Positions 13,515-32,685 of a stretch of DNA of 64,000 nt are shown in pieces (position 1 is the stretch's first letter; each line of letters begins with the position of its first letter). Origin of the DNA: Pyrocephalus nanus (lineage: Eukaryota > Chordata > Aves > Passeriformes > Tyrannidae). The stretch is from NCBI GenBank assembly GCA_038380795.1, contig CM076261.1, positions 9,616,556 through 9,680,555 on the forward strand, read 5' to 3'. Below the pieces are notes generated by a model. The model made no database searches and had not been told where the DNA came from. It saw nothing but the letters and a program-made list of their open reading frames with translations. A program made the translations under genes and the position numbers.

Positions 13515-13598
13515 CCAGTCAGCATTTTTTAAGTCATCAAGATCTGTGCTGGATTCATCACTTCCCTCTTTGTCCATTTCCTGAATCTTCTTCAGGTT
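13515..13598 (-). CDS. SPIRE1: SPIRE1 exon: linker between KIND and WH2-A
   Basis: This is an internal exon of 84 bases, 28 codons, phase 0 at both ends. The acceptor CATTGGCAG is right of 13598 and the donor GTAAGA starts at 13514. The translation starts [20 protein letters not shown] and ends DDLKNADW. This is the charged, serine-rich segment that leads into the first WH2 motif. Compared with human SPIRE1 from memory ([20 protein letters not shown]), it has two extra residues (EG) before SDESS and D-for-E exchanges. Most of a CR1 repeat lies about 70 bases further along the sense strand, inside the next intron. Confidence 0.96.
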
Positions 13599-16500
13599 CT
13601 GCCAATGAAAAGGAGTCAATAAATGAATGGTGACATAACTCTCAAGTAAAATTTTAGCTTAATTTTTGACATCTCTTACATCAGGTTGTTTGAGTATTCT
13701 ACTGAATGTTTTATGACTTCAATAGTAATACTGTAAAAGTAACTTGAAATACTATTTGAATGTATTTCTCTTCCTTGAAAAGTGCATCTTCAGTGCTGGG
13801 AAAAAAAAATTTAAGTTTTAAGTATGAAAGTACTTCAGGTAATAACATGCTCGAGGAAAAACTATACATGGTAATTTTAATATCCTTAAAATTTAACTGT
13901 GCACATTAAAAAAGCAAACAATCACCTGGCAGGTCTGTTAGGCTACAACACAGAAAGGTAAGGATCCTATTCATAACAAAATTTTTGTTATTTGTCAAAT
14001 TCAAGACTTCATTTTTGCAGAAGGAGAAATTCCTAGAACATTATTTGTGAGGAGAAATAATCTATGAGAAATCCTTTACGCTGAACAGACTTGTATACAT
14101 ATTGTAATTAATTAGTCTGTATAACATGCATATAGATTCTGAAGTATCAATAATAAAATCATGTAAATAAGAGAAATATCTTTCAAATATGAAAACTGTT
14201 TATGGACAAGATCAGATCATACAAATATGGAGAAGTTTGGGTGCAAAGGGGCCAAAAGAAGCTTTCATACAAATAAGAATGTGAAAAATGATTAAAAGTT
14301 AGAACAGATCAAAGAACAGGCAAGCTTGCATACATACAAATGCAAGAGATAGATTTGGAAGGCTGTAGTCCTACACAAATTATTTTTTTCATGCATTAAC
14401 TCCTGCATATTCATAATGCTATTTTATTTTGTTTGCTTCTGTACTGAAATGTTCTGGAATGAGCAGTACAAATTCTCAGTAATATACTTTACTTTCACAG
14501 AGAGTTTTTCAAAAAATCTTTAACAATGCTTAATATGATCTTTTTTCTACATACTGACTAATACATTCCAAATGGATAGCTAAGTCCTCTGCTAACTACT
14601 TCTTTATTTTATGAGACTAAAGCAACAGTTCAGAGGTCTGACAGACATATTTACCAAAAGTATATTTCTTACTTTTAAGCACTCAAGCTCTTCCTCTAAT
14701 GGTACTGAAAAATCAGTCTCAATTCAGCTTCTGAGTTTTCAAGAAAAAATAAAAACAAATATTTTTTAAAATGGTTTTTTTTTCCTTGGAGTAAAACTTC
14801 CAATTTCCAAACTGCCGACATTTCAGTGTAAGAAATGGATGCACTGGAAGAGTGTTTACCTTGCACATTTAGCAGTGCAAGTATCTCCCAAACCCGGCTG
14901 CAAAGATAGAAAATGTGAGTCACCTACCACAAAGGTTTTGGAAAGAGACCACATGGGTTCTTTACTGTCTTATTTAATAAGTAATACAATTGCTTTCACA
15001 TCAAGGAAAAAATACTACCATTGCCCTATAAAAATAAAATACATAATTTACATGAAGACTCTCAAAATCGTAAATCACCTACACTAACAGAAGCAGACAG
15101 ATCACAGGACAATGTGGGAACATTTTGGCATGACCTGCAGTATCACAACAGGATACCCAATTGGGAAAGAATGTCTTTGCGGAAACTTGTGTTGTCCTGG
15201 CACCGTGGTCAGCAGTCAGTCTGACACTCACAGGCAATTGCCCTTTCCAAGGGGAGAAAAAAAAAGAAAAATGGAAAGAACGGATAAATGCCTTGCTTAT
15301 ATGTGTTTTGCTATCCAGGGTTTCTTTTCTGTGTCACACAGTTGCAATAATAATGTCAAACACAGTATCTTTGAACTGTAAATTACTTGCTTTCTAGCAA
15401 ACTGCTAACATTTATTCAAAATGTGCAAAACATAAAATTGTTCTGATACTTTTGCCTTTTCCTCTTTGTAACCAAGAGGTAACTTCAGTAAATGAGCTCA
15501 CAACTGTCAGATTTACTGCTTCTTTCCACACTGCAAGGTACATGTTAATTTTTTAAAAAAATAACGTGTTCCAGCTGCTCAACCTATACTTCAATTGTTC
15601 AACAAGACTGATGACAATTACCCATCTCAGTAACCGTGTTCCCTTACCATACAATTTACTGGGTTGGTTTATGCCCAAAGGCTAATGTGTTTGACTGACA
15701 TAAATATTCCATGAAGCTAAAAAGATTACAACCTGTTTTTCTTAACAACAGAAAACAAGAAGGGGTGGTGGTGGGGGAAGCAAACCCTGAGCTGCTAAAA
15801 GATCTTCCAAATAAGGCAACCATCTAATTATTTTCTCTGGAACATAGCTAGAGGGGGAGTTTCTACCCGAGAAAGCAAGGGTGTAAGTGATGCCAGCTAC
15901 CATGCACTGGAGAACTGCAAGAGCAAAACCTGCCAGCCAGGAGATCTCTCAAAGTGGAGTTTATGGTACAAATGAACAGGTAGAAGCACAGGCTACTGCC
16001 AAAGCCAGGCTTCTATTATGCCCTATTCTCATGCTGAGTGCTCTGGCTGCTGCCCTTGTACCAGCAGATATCTATTTTACAGGGATAGTTTAGTCCCCTT
16101 CCTGGCACCTGGTTCAGACCCCTGAGTGCAGCCCACTATGCAATTAGTGGGAGAAGAGTACAAAATAAAGGAATTTCCATGATTATAGAAGTTACAAAGC
16201 TTTGGAAGACTGGGGAGAAAAGAAACCAGCAAGTGCTCTATCTTTGCAGTTAGTTCTTAGGATGGCTTCTTTAACTCTCCCACACCTGTCAGGTACTGCT
16301 TAGGAGGGAATTAACTCACTGTGACAAATGATTATGTTTAAACTCCTAGACTAAATGGAATTATTAGGATTTCCCTCAAGCACCCCCAGCCAGCATCAGT
16401 GGGTTTCTGCCTCTGTTTCAATTGTAAATTATAGAAACCAACACATTTAAAATACAATAGACCCTTTATCATAACTCAGCTGTGATCCAAAACCTGCGAC

Positions 16501-17947
16501 TAACCTCAGCTGCTGTAGCCACTTGCACTTACCCTTGGGACAATGGCTTAAGAAAAGCTATTACAGTATAATAAATGCATGCCCTAAAAGGATTTCCATT
16601 TCAGAAAGCAGAAACATCTTAAAAGGGTTATTCTAAATGATCGAAATGATCCCAGAACCTCAGATCCTTACCACAGACCTGATTCAGCCTGGACATTTGT
16701 TCAGGAAATAAGGTTTGGAAGTGTAGGAAATGCATGTTTTAAGAGCTTTTGCTTTTTTAAAACACCATTATATCATTTGGCCATTTTTTAAAAAGACTTC
16801 ATTTTGTGACAAAGCTAGTAATAAAAATATCAAATGTCTTCAAACCTCTTGCTGCACTATTAAAAGCAGGCACTTGATTTGCTGCTGCTGCGTGGCCCAC
16901 ATTTGAGATGCACTCTTCTGTGCTCAGCGACAGATGGGAGTTTATATAAGACACTTCTCAGCACAATGTCAAAGACTCATTTCCATAAAATGCTCTCTAA
17001 AACACAGTGCTTCAACGAATACGGTATTCTAGGGAATCCAGATCTGAACTTTGCCTTTCCCCAACTGCAGAACACGGTCTACTGCAGCTCCCAGTTTATA
17101 CTCTTAAATAGGAATCATTTATTCACTGATTGAATTGATTCTTACACCGTTATCTGTGAAGCTAATAAAATATTCTTGCACGGCTAGGCTCAATTTCAAA
17201 ATACATAACATGCACACAGGGGAAAAAAGTGGGTTTAAATTCCAAGGGCTTGGCCAGCAGCATTACTCTGGTTCTTTGAAAAGACTCAAATCTCATTTAA
17301 TTCAAAGATGGGGATAGGATCAGTTAAATCAGTCCTTGAAAACCTGGAGTTGATATCAGACAAAGTTTTCCACATATAGTGGTATGGGTTGATGCACTTT
17401 GTTCAGTTCTGGAGAAGGCAATAGTTCCCATGCTGCTCAACATAAACATGCTGTTTAACAGGAGGAAAAGACCCCAAGCCAACTGTATGGAATACTGATT
17501 GACAGTGCCTGCCCCCTTAAGAAAATAAAACCAAATCCTCCCCCACCAAACACTAACCAGCAACGCTTTCCCATATTAAAAAGCTCCTAAACTGAGGGAT
17601 CAAAGAGATCACAACGGGGCTGCAAGCCTGATGACAATACAGTTGCAAAAGTGGAGTCACTGGAGGCTTGGAAGTGTAGGCAAAAGTGAAGTTATGAGCA
17701 GAAAACTTTGTGAATCCATTTCTTTCTCCAGCTGTGCTTTCTGAAAATCCAAGCAGCAGGGTATTTGACAGCTTTCACAGTCACAAGACTTTTAAGAGTA
17801 ACTTGGCTAATGACTGTATTTCCAAAATAAGTTAGCCATTAACATTGTTTAGGTACCTATTAACTTTATCTATTATCATATTTTGTACAAATAATACAGC
17901 AGTATAGCCAGGTTAAATGGAAAGTAACACCTGACTTTTTTCATTAC
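13599..17947 (-). other. SPIRE1: SPIRE1 intron sequence between candidate microexon and linker exon
   Basis: 4.3 kb of AT-rich sequence. It contains a short G-rich stretch at 15762-15777 (runs of 4, 2, 2 and 5 G on the + strand). No interspersed repeat or gene was recognised. If the microexon is not used, this is one intron from 13599 to 23721. Confidence 0.85.
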
Positions 17948-17980
17948 CTGTTTTCGAATTGCATCTTGCATGACATGAAA
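17948..17980 (-). CDS. SPIRE1: Candidate 33-base SPIRE1 cassette microexon
   Basis: A 33-base block on the gene's strand is flanked by a good acceptor (TTCATTTTTCCTAG) and a good donor (CAG followed by GTAATG). It is a multiple of three, has no stop, and keeps phase 0 with both neighbouring SPIRE1 exons. If included it would add FHVMQDAIRKQ, a basic/amphipathic 11-residue segment, between AKIKSAKE (end of KIND) and NLKKIQEM (linker before WH2-A). I do not recall this segment in the main human SPIRE1 isoform, so it would be an alternative exon, or a chance arrangement of splice-like signals. Support is the splice-site quality, the phase and the position inside the right gene. There is no transcript evidence here. 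Confidence 0.45.
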
Positions 17981-23847
<5,867 letters not shown>

Positions 23848-25342
23848 CTAGGGAGACAAATAAATAACAATATCAAAACAATGCCCCATTGCTTTCATTA
23901 ATGCTACAGAGCATGAGAAAACATGGAAGTGAATGCAACAGAATATCAAAGACACAAGCAAATCCATGAGACATTTCAGTTTAGTCAGAAGTTGGGATGT
24001 ATTTTCTAAACCTTCATTCTTATTTGTTTTATGACAAGAGTTCTGTAGGGATGGTAAGGGGACTGGTTGATTGCATTCTGAAAAACTCTGAAAACCAAGG
24101 CATTGTCTTTCATTACAAAAAAAACCAAACAAAACAAACCAACAAATCTGCTAAACCTGTAAAACTCTGAAAGCCTACCGAAATCACTAATAATCATTCA
24201 CTATTACTGATAAGCAGTCAGTCCAGAATTGCTTTTGGAGTAAATCATGCAGCTCCCATTTCTAACCGGAGTTTCACTGAGACATTACATTTCAAACAGA
24301 GAACCGGGATGTTATGAGCAACATTCTGTTACAGGAACAACCAGCTTCTACTACTGTAGAATAGCTCAGCACAGATACTAACTGTTGTAATATTTTTTTA
24401 CCCGAAGTCAAATCCATCACCCCCAAGTTTCAACATGGAAATCTCAACTGGAAACAGATAAAATAAAATAATACCTGTAATTTGTTCCCCAAACACTTTA
24501 AAAAAAACCGCCACAACAACCCAAAGCCAAAACTAGAGGATCCATGTCATATATCATACTGGTCTATATATTAAAATAAAAGAAATCTTTACCAGGGCCC
24601 TAAAATTTGTCTTGTTCCCGTGGTTTTATAGTAGCTATTTATCATACATATAGCAGTAGGTATAGCTATAGAACTAAAATCAAGAACAAGCCAAAACCTT
24701 AGGGTGGCTACATTCAGATCTCCAGAACTAAAGCTTGAGACAAAAGCCTCTTTAGCAGAAGAGCCCTTAATTAGCCTAGTGGCATACTTGTCTAAATCTC
24801 TCCTGTTATTACAATGAATGCTGTGGTTACAAAGGGCACAATGCATGTAAAGCTCAGGCTGCTTTTCCATATTGCTTTCCATTTGACTTAAATCCATACT
24901 GCCACTAAAAGGTGAGGTCCTGTGGCCTCCAGCTGTAAGCATCCACCGATGCCCTTATGCTGGCACTAGAGTTCGTGCCCTAATTCAGAGAGGATTACTC
25001 ATTTGGACAAAAATTAACCATGTGAAGGAAATGGAGCAGGAGACAATTATTCTTCATGGCACAGATACACGTGTAGTAGTGCAGGCAAAAAGGAGCAAGG
25101 AGAATGCACTGCTGGGGTGGGAAAAGGGAGGAAGGGCTGACAATTGTGTTTGAGTACAGCCAGATTTAGATTGGTTCAATGTCACTGACAGGTTGCTCTC
25201 TGAGGTCATAGATCCCTTGCTATCTTTCATTTCTTCCCATTAGAATAGCAGTGCAGAGTTCAGTGGTCAGATTTGGTCAACTCCTTTGACAAATTTTTAC
25301 AAGCACAATTTGGACTCCTGCAATGTCCTGTTCTGATCACTG

Positions 25343-25700
25343 TACCTCTCTCTCTTTTTCTCCCTCTCTCTCTCTCTCTTCTTTTAGGTGTAAAAAAAGA
25401 ATATATATAAGGAAAGTCTATATATGTGTGTGTATATTTCATTCTTTCCTATATACTTCCCTTAAATGTAGGGAATGCAAGGCATATGTTCACGAAATTT
25501 TATGCTGTTTTATAATGGATGGCCAAAATTTTCTTACAATCTTAAAATTTATTTTTGGATACTCACATGGACATAGTAGACAGAAAAATAAAATTAAAAA
25601 AAAAAAAAAACAAACCAACAAATCGCCCTTTCCTTTTTTTTTTTTTCTTCTTTTTTCTCCTCCCCTTTTTAAATTTCTTTTCTCTTTTTCCTTTTTAACA
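25343..25700. repeat. Low-complexity cluster: (CT)n, TA-rich, poly(A), poly(T)
   Basis: A CT-dinucleotide tract (about 25347-25382) is followed by a TATA/TGTG-rich stretch (25400-25436), 16 A at 25595-25610, 13 T at 25634-25646 and a T/C-rich tail to about 25700. The A and T runs could pair as a long hairpin stem in RNA. The 145-codon frame across this region (25323-25760 on +) is an artefact of the composition. Confidence 0.85.
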
Positions 25701-26232
25701 AATCAGATCAACTCTTTTGTGTGTATGGGAGGTAAAACAAAACAGATGCACCTCCAATGAGTGCAACAATGCCAACACATACCACAAAGAGAGAATCTAT
25801 TAAATATTTCCCTTAGCTTAATGAAAATATTAGAAAATTTGGAGTATGGTTAATTTGTGTTCCTTTCTCTCAGTAATGAATTGTGTCCTTACCTGTCTTA
25901 CTATGCTTTCAGAAGCTATTTCTAGTTATTAATGATAGTACAGATAAAAGGGTTTCATTTTAAAATACACCACTTACAAGAATAAGAATAATAGCAAAAG
26001 CAATTTTAAAAAAGGTCATAAAATGGTATAAGTCTTCATAGCTGAGAATAAATTTTATTATTATACAGATTGAACAGAAGTTTTTATGAACGCTTTTTTT
26101 CTTTATTTAGAAGCATGTTAATAAGAAATAATTTGCATCAAATATTGAAAAAGTTAATGAAATGAAGTGGTGGCAAGTTCAAGCAGGGGATGGATATAAT
26201 CTTGATTCTATTATTGAACACAAAGTAAAGCC

Positions 26233-26252
26233 AAAAAAAAAAAAAAAAAAAA
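26233..26252. repeat. Poly(A) run, 20 bases
   Basis: Twenty uninterrupted A on the + strand. I saw no retrocopy sequence next to it and no clear flanking target-site duplication. Confidence 0.93.
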
Positions 26253-28034
26253 GCTTGCTGCTGAACTTAGTTACAAAAGCAACCACATAAAAAGCTGACC
26301 ATTTGGTTTGCAAACGTTAGGCTGCAGGTATTAAAAGAGGGACAGCAACTCCTACTAACTTTCATGTTCTGAAAAATCACTCTCTGAGTTATCTTATATT
26401 ATTTGAAGATGCATTATATAATACAACTCCTCGTGGTAATATTAAGTCAAGTGACTTAATATAAATTTTTTGGATTGGGGAAGGTAAGCCTGAAGAAAAA
26501 GGAAAATGTAAATAGGACAGACTGATTTTTTCCCCCTTCATTGTAATATACTGTAGTTGCATGTTGTTCACAATGCCTGACAAGCTATAACTTCTGCATG
26601 AAAAAATACCACAAAATCTAGGCAGGCAAGGCAAATCAAGCATGAAATGTCACTTCTAGTCTGAGTTCAGGATATTTGTCCACTTTAAAAAAGTTTTAAA
26701 CCTTTAATTTTATGGTAGTAGTGTTTGAAAAGCTATGTTACTGTAACATACAACAAAAACCCCAGTCAGAATGTTTTAATAATTGAGATGTGAAAGGACA
26801 GCCACCTAATAAACTCCTCCTCTTACCATGTCATAGAGGACGTGGTGCAAGAAGGATTAAAATCAGATCTGCAGTCTTTTCCAGTCATTTTGAGTTCATT
26901 GAGGAAAGGAAGCCTCTGTGTCCTGCTTATTCTGACACTTGCCTTTTCATCCCTCATGATACAACTTAAAACTACCCTAAGGGGAATGAACGTGAACAGT
27001 GCCCAGAGCTTAACACAAGGGCTATTTGTTCTGTTTCCAAGAAGTCTCAAAAAGTACAGCTCAAAACAGATTATGTGGTCTTTGCAAACTGATGAAATAA
27101 CAAAAATATCATCAACTACTGAAACATTAACTAGCTCAGTCTGTAAATATTTCCATTTGCAGTAACTGTGAAGAGCTGGGATTTTTTAATTTATTTTTTT
27201 TCCTAACTGAGCCTATCCAAAACCCCAGCTTGACCCAAAGCATTCAATCTTTGCTTAGATCACTAAGAAGATTAGAGGCTGTTTCCATCCACATTCAGGG
27301 TTCACAGGAAAAAAAGGCATTATGTAAATATCATAGCCTTGCCAGCTCCTCCAACTTCATCCTCAGTTGACTAGGAAACAGGTGCACCAAGCCAAAGCAG
27401 CACTAACAGGAATCACAATTTAACCATCTGAAGAGATCAAACAGCATTTCTTGCATTTGTGTGAATATATGCCAGCATGGCCTCCATAAAATTACAAGAA
27501 ATACAACTAAAAAAAAATTTGCCCACTGAAATGCAGATAAGTTTTGTAAAACCTTTTAGGCTGGATTTATACTGGAAGTTTCATCAAAAAACTGAGGCTG
27601 CTGGAATTAAGATTTCAAAAGACAAAAAGTGTTTCCACTTGCAACCATCTTGGACAGAGGGCCTGTATGAATGCACCACAAAGAAGAAAAGGATTTCTTT
27701 TTCCCATGGGCCACAAAGAGAGGCTATTGATATTATGCAAAACATATTACCAGCCTGCAAATGTCAGACTTAAGTGTTTTGAAAGCCTTGGAGTATTAAC
27801 ATAGACTTAAAAGATGTACTTTTTCTTAAGCAACAACAGGAAATTACTTTACCCAACAGATCACTAAACATGCAACTGTACTAGATATTTGCCTCATCCT
27901 TTGCAGTATGGTACTGCAACAGGTTCAAAAATTGCAACTCAGGTTGAGATGCCTTTCCAAGTCAAGGTTATTTTCTGAAAGATTTTATCTCCTTGAAGAT
28001 AAACTAGAAGTTATGATTAGAGGAGTTTTTTTTA

Positions 28035-28060
28035 ATATATATGCTTTTTTGCATATATAT
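28035..28060. repeat. Perfect inverted repeat, 10-base stem with 6-base loop
   Basis: ATATATATGC at 28035-28044 and GCATATATAT at 28051-28060 are exact complements around a TTTTTT loop. It may be a cruciform-prone or chance AT palindrome; no function is assigned. Confidence 0.9.
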
Positions 28061-31000
28061 GAACTTTCAAGGAGCCATATGCCTTACCAGAGAACTCTTA
28101 CCAAGACAATATCTGCATATTTTAAAACTCAACCAAGTATTTTGCTTCACTTTATTATCCAGAACAATGCTAAGGAATGGGCTGTTCAGAGGAATAAGTG
28201 TTCTGTCATGAGTTTTTAAGATGTTTCTGCTTGCTATAACCACTCCTGTGCATAGTACCCACGACTTAGGCACAGGCTTTCACAACACCTGGAGCCAGTT
28301 CACCTGCTTCCCAGAAGTTCAGAGCTGCTCTCTCAAACTTTTCAGGCAGAGATTTGCCCTCGGCTCTGCCACTTGTAACTGCAAATGTAGCATGGAATGT
28401 CCAATTGCTTGACATGTGAGCTCCTAGTTAATTTTACACACCTCAAGGAAAATGTAGGTTTTGTAGAAACTGAAGCAAATTGCTAGTACATCTACCTCAG
28501 TATTTATGTGTTCTCCAGCAGTCTGTAAGTCCTTCTCTTTGTGATATCTGTTGTTTTAATCTTGTTTTTCATCGCTTTGAGGTGGACAAGAGAAGAACTA
28601 CACAGTTATCTACTCACATAAGTTCCAAATGTAATGGTTTAGGTGATCCTTCCCATAAAATGACTTAATAAATACATTCTTGCTTTACTGATTTTCCTTT
28701 CTAATATAAAATCCCAAATGAAGCAGCAAAGGTTTTGCATTTAGCAATAACAGATACAATTTCACAAAATAGTGGCCTTAGTTGCTTCTCTCTTTCAGGC
28801 CTGTAAAAAGTAGACTAACATGTAGCTGAAATTAAAGCCAAAACTGCAAATGGGAATTAGATGATGTAAGAATTGAAAACAGTGCTTTGCATAAGACCTT
28901 GATCCTTAAAGAAATGTCCACTTGTGTGTATGATATCATTGTCATCATCTTTAACCTCCCTCTGCTTTGCAAACTCTGAGGATTAAAGGCCTTGAGCAAA
29001 TTATTTATATATATCCTGAAAAGTCAAACAGGAATGGACTAAGAAATGTTTACAAATGCCCTCCTGAGTCAAAACTTAAGTCAGCGTGGAAGTAAAACTG
29101 AAAGACTCTTGTCATGTGGGTAGACTGTGTTTGGGAAATGTTGCAGTGCTGTTTTGTATGCTGTACTTGTTTTGAGAAACACAAACCAAAACATGAGCAA
29201 TTCAACAATGTTGAGGATGAAGCTGGTGCACAGTAAAAGACTCCCTTCCATTATTATATTCTTCTGAACAGAATATCTGTCCTGACACTGTTCCCTTCAG
29301 GTAACAATTGCCTTGAGGTACTGAGCACCATGACCCTTCTTTTTTTCTTAAAATCTTACACTTCACAGCTATTTGAAGAGTCTTTTAGCTACTTTTCCAC
29401 ACTATTAGACTGAATTTAGGCAGTGATGAGAATCTTGATAAAATTTCAACAGACAGCAACTGCAGGACTAACACCTCACAGAACTGTCTCACAAAACTTG
29501 AACCTTTTCCAACAACAGAAACAATTACAGGCGAAGACAATTTGTACTCTGTTACATTCATATGATACCATCTTTAGGTAAACGAGTCTTACAAATACTT
29601 AACACAATTACAAACACTCTTGAAAGTATTTAAAACTTACACTGGTGTTAAGACATGGAAAGCACACTCCAGTATATGTTACTGACTACATTTCAATTTT
29701 TAAGCCCAATCCTGTATTTTTCATGCTCGGTGAACACTATTCTTACTCTTTATTAGCTTTCTGAGTACAGAATGAAGATCTTGACTATCAAAATAGACTT
29801 CAAATGAAAGTCAACCTATGTTTTTGTGAGATGACGATTATTTCCACTGGACATTTTGACATTAATTTTTCAGTGACTGACTAATTTTATGTGCTAGTGC
29901 AGACTTCTTGGCAAAGATGTGTTTGTATAAATCCTCATTTCTTCTTGAAAGCTACAACGCTATTTTCACCCCTCCAATACAGCCCCCTGCATGCAGCTGT
30001 TTCTGGATTCTGTGTTAGGTGTATTGTTACACTGTCTTTACACAGTGGACTAACAACATCCTGCTTCTCAAAGAGGCTTGTTTCAAAAGAGCCAATTAAG
30101 TGAAAACCAATTCTGCATTCTCTCTTAGTTTCAGAGAAACTGTGCTCTGTTGTTTCTTAGCAGAATAATGGAGGAATTAATAATATAAATATGCAGTAAT
30201 CTGAATTTGCTAGCTCCCGTTCTTTGACTATTCAACGGAACATCAATGGGATTATTCATGAGCAAGGGAGAAAACCTACCATTTATATTTTTCCCATTCT
30301 TTACATGAAATGTCAACCCCTGCAACATTTAGCAAAACCACTAGGTAGCCTGTCAGCAGCAACTGTTTTCTGAAGTTTTCTGCTTCACAAAAAGGCAACA
30401 GCCCAGTTGCACATTTGGTGGCTCTCATCTGTCCACTCATGCACCTGCATTTCCTGCAGAAGCAGCAGCGTGAGGGATGAGATGGAGGCACCTGGGTAAG
30501 AAAACTGGCTTCAAAAGCAGAGTAGAGGCGTAGATGGGGAAACATGATAAAACTGGATAATTAAAGGAGAAGGGGAGTGGCTGTGCATATTCACAGGGCT
30601 ACCTGTAGTTATTTAGCTAATAGCCCATTAAGCTGTGGAACCACCCTTCACATTATTAAATATCTTAGACCTAGATAGCAAAGAGCTGCACCCCTGTAAT
30701 GCCACTTCATATGGTTGTCTGACACACTTCTCAGGCCTCCTTAGGGCTGGAGGGCGCCTTCTTAGTGAGACTACCACTTCTGTTCAGCAGAAAAGAGAGA
30801 AGAGCTGGTTTTGTACCAGGATGCTTGGCATACGCAGTGGAGAGTGAGAGCAGGGCAGAATGCCCTCCTTTCTTCCCTTCTCCCCAACATTCCACACAAG
30901 CATATAAAGTAGTCATTACATCCAGGGTACTGCTGGAAAAAAACCAGAACACCTCTGGAAAAACAGTAGAAAATAGTGAAATTTTCAAACAGCATAAAGC

Positions 31001-32611
31001 AGAAAACTATCAAAAGGCAACGGAAAATCGTGGGAAATTACTCTCAAATCAGAAATCACTGGCACACATAGAAAAGGAAGGGAAGGAGAGTGAAGAGGAG
31101 AGGTTATATCAGTTTTTCAATAATGCCCATCAATCTCATCACTAAGCAGTTCAGATGTTTGCATACTTACTAATTGAGAGACAATATATTAATGCCAGGC
31201 AGTTTATTCATGAGCCACTTAAAATCCAATTAAAATATATCAACTAAAATAAAAACATGCACTTTCCTTGGCAGCAATTTACAGTTCACATACAGATCTT
31301 TAAAGTGCATGTGTGTGTGGGAAGCTTGTTTGTTTTTATGTAAAGTGCTGAAACTTCTCTCAGTAGGCATAATAATAATTTGCTTTCATGTTTTGTCCTG
31401 CAGCACGACTTTTTTATTCGTATCCAAAAAGCCAGATTTCCAGCTGCCTAACCAAATAGACAGCATTACTAAACATAGCAAGCTTTTAAACTTCACTCCC
31501 AATGAATAAATAGAGTAACTTCTAACCAATCTCATTTATCTTCCATTAGACCTCAGTGTATGGAAAGCTATTCTACTCCTTCATGTATGCCATAGTCCTT
31601 ATTTGTAGTACCTTTGTCAGGGAAATCAGGTTTTGAAACTCTGATTGCATGAAAAAGGTCCTACAGAAAAATTCCTTCTCTTCTTCTTCTATGCAAGTAT
31701 GCTTAACACTTTTCTCTTACAATTTATAGCTACTGACTCTACATTGCAACAGTCTTATCAAGGGAATCAGGTACATACCTGTTAATAATACTTAAAACAT
31801 ATGCCACTCTAAGAGAGGTATGAACAAAATTAACCCAGAGTTTATTGATTACTTGATAAAAAAATGTAATACTGTAATTTTGATCCAAATATAGATCCTT
31901 GCTTATTCAAGCAGAACAGATATCCAATGAATCAGAACTTAAAAGGTGTTATTTTCTCCTCAGTTCTGTCTGTAGTGCCCTTTTTTGTCCATTTTCTCTA
32001 TGCACACTCCATTCTTGGAAATTGCCTCCAGTATGGTAACTACTAGAAACTGAATTACCTGGAGTCAATGACTGTGACATGCACCCTGTATTATAGGTGG
32101 GATTAACCATCTGTAGGGACTGCAGATGGTGTTTCTACTGCCCTGACTGCTCAGAGGTTTGAGGGAAAGACAACTTTGCTGCTTTGCTTTGGCTCCACAC
32201 ATTTCTTGCCAAGGGCAGCAACAGGAGTAAACCCACCAACCTGTCAAGTATTCAAGGCCACTTTATGTATCCCAAACTGCACTGAGTCTACACTGTAGTT
32301 GTGCTATAGGGGCTCAGTCACAGCCTTGCAGTCAGTGTTTGCATATAATCTCTCACCCTTGTGACACTGGGAATTATTAATTTTATTTTGCCAGTGCATC
32401 TGAGGTCAATGTAAAGCCCACTGATCTGGTCAGGAATCTTTTCTGATCAGAAAAATTAAAAAATTCTGGATCAGAGTTGTAGCTGACCAAATCACATATG
32501 ATGCCACAGCATATTTTTCCATCCTGTCCCTGTTCTGTTGGTCCATTTGCACTTCTTTCTGCTAAAAATATCTTGGTCTCCATATGAAAATTCAGAATGG
32601 AAAACTGTAGT

Positions 32612-32685
32612 GAATTATGCATCTTGTAGTAATTGGTAGTATTGTGCATTGTAGAATTATGCATCTTGTAGTAATTGGTAGTATT
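32612..32685. repeat. Tandem duplication, period 42
   Basis: The 32 bases starting GAATTATGCATCTTGTAGTA at 32612 recur exactly starting at 32654. Exact identity suggests a recent local duplication. Confidence 0.95.

Noticed and set aside
24589..24942. 117-codon open frame on - with several Cys/His residues
   Set aside because: The Cys/His spacing does not form a recognisable zinc-finger pattern. There are no splice partners in phase with SPIRE1 and no similarity that I recognise.
25323..25760. 145-codon open frame on +
   Set aside because: It is created by CT, A and T runs (poly-K and poly-F/S translation). It has no protein-family features and no splice or start context.
26233..26252. A20 run as the tail of a processed pseudogene
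   Set aside because: The sequence upstream shows no coding remnant and I could not find a flanking target-site duplication.
27477..27773. 98-codon open frame on +
   Set aside because: It has ordinary intronic composition and no recognised domain, and overlaps no repeat or exon signal.
30765..31145. 126-codon open frame on + ending in a charged K/E-rich stretch
   Set aside because: The charged tail comes from a purine-rich tract. No homologue was recognised and no supporting start or splice context was seen.
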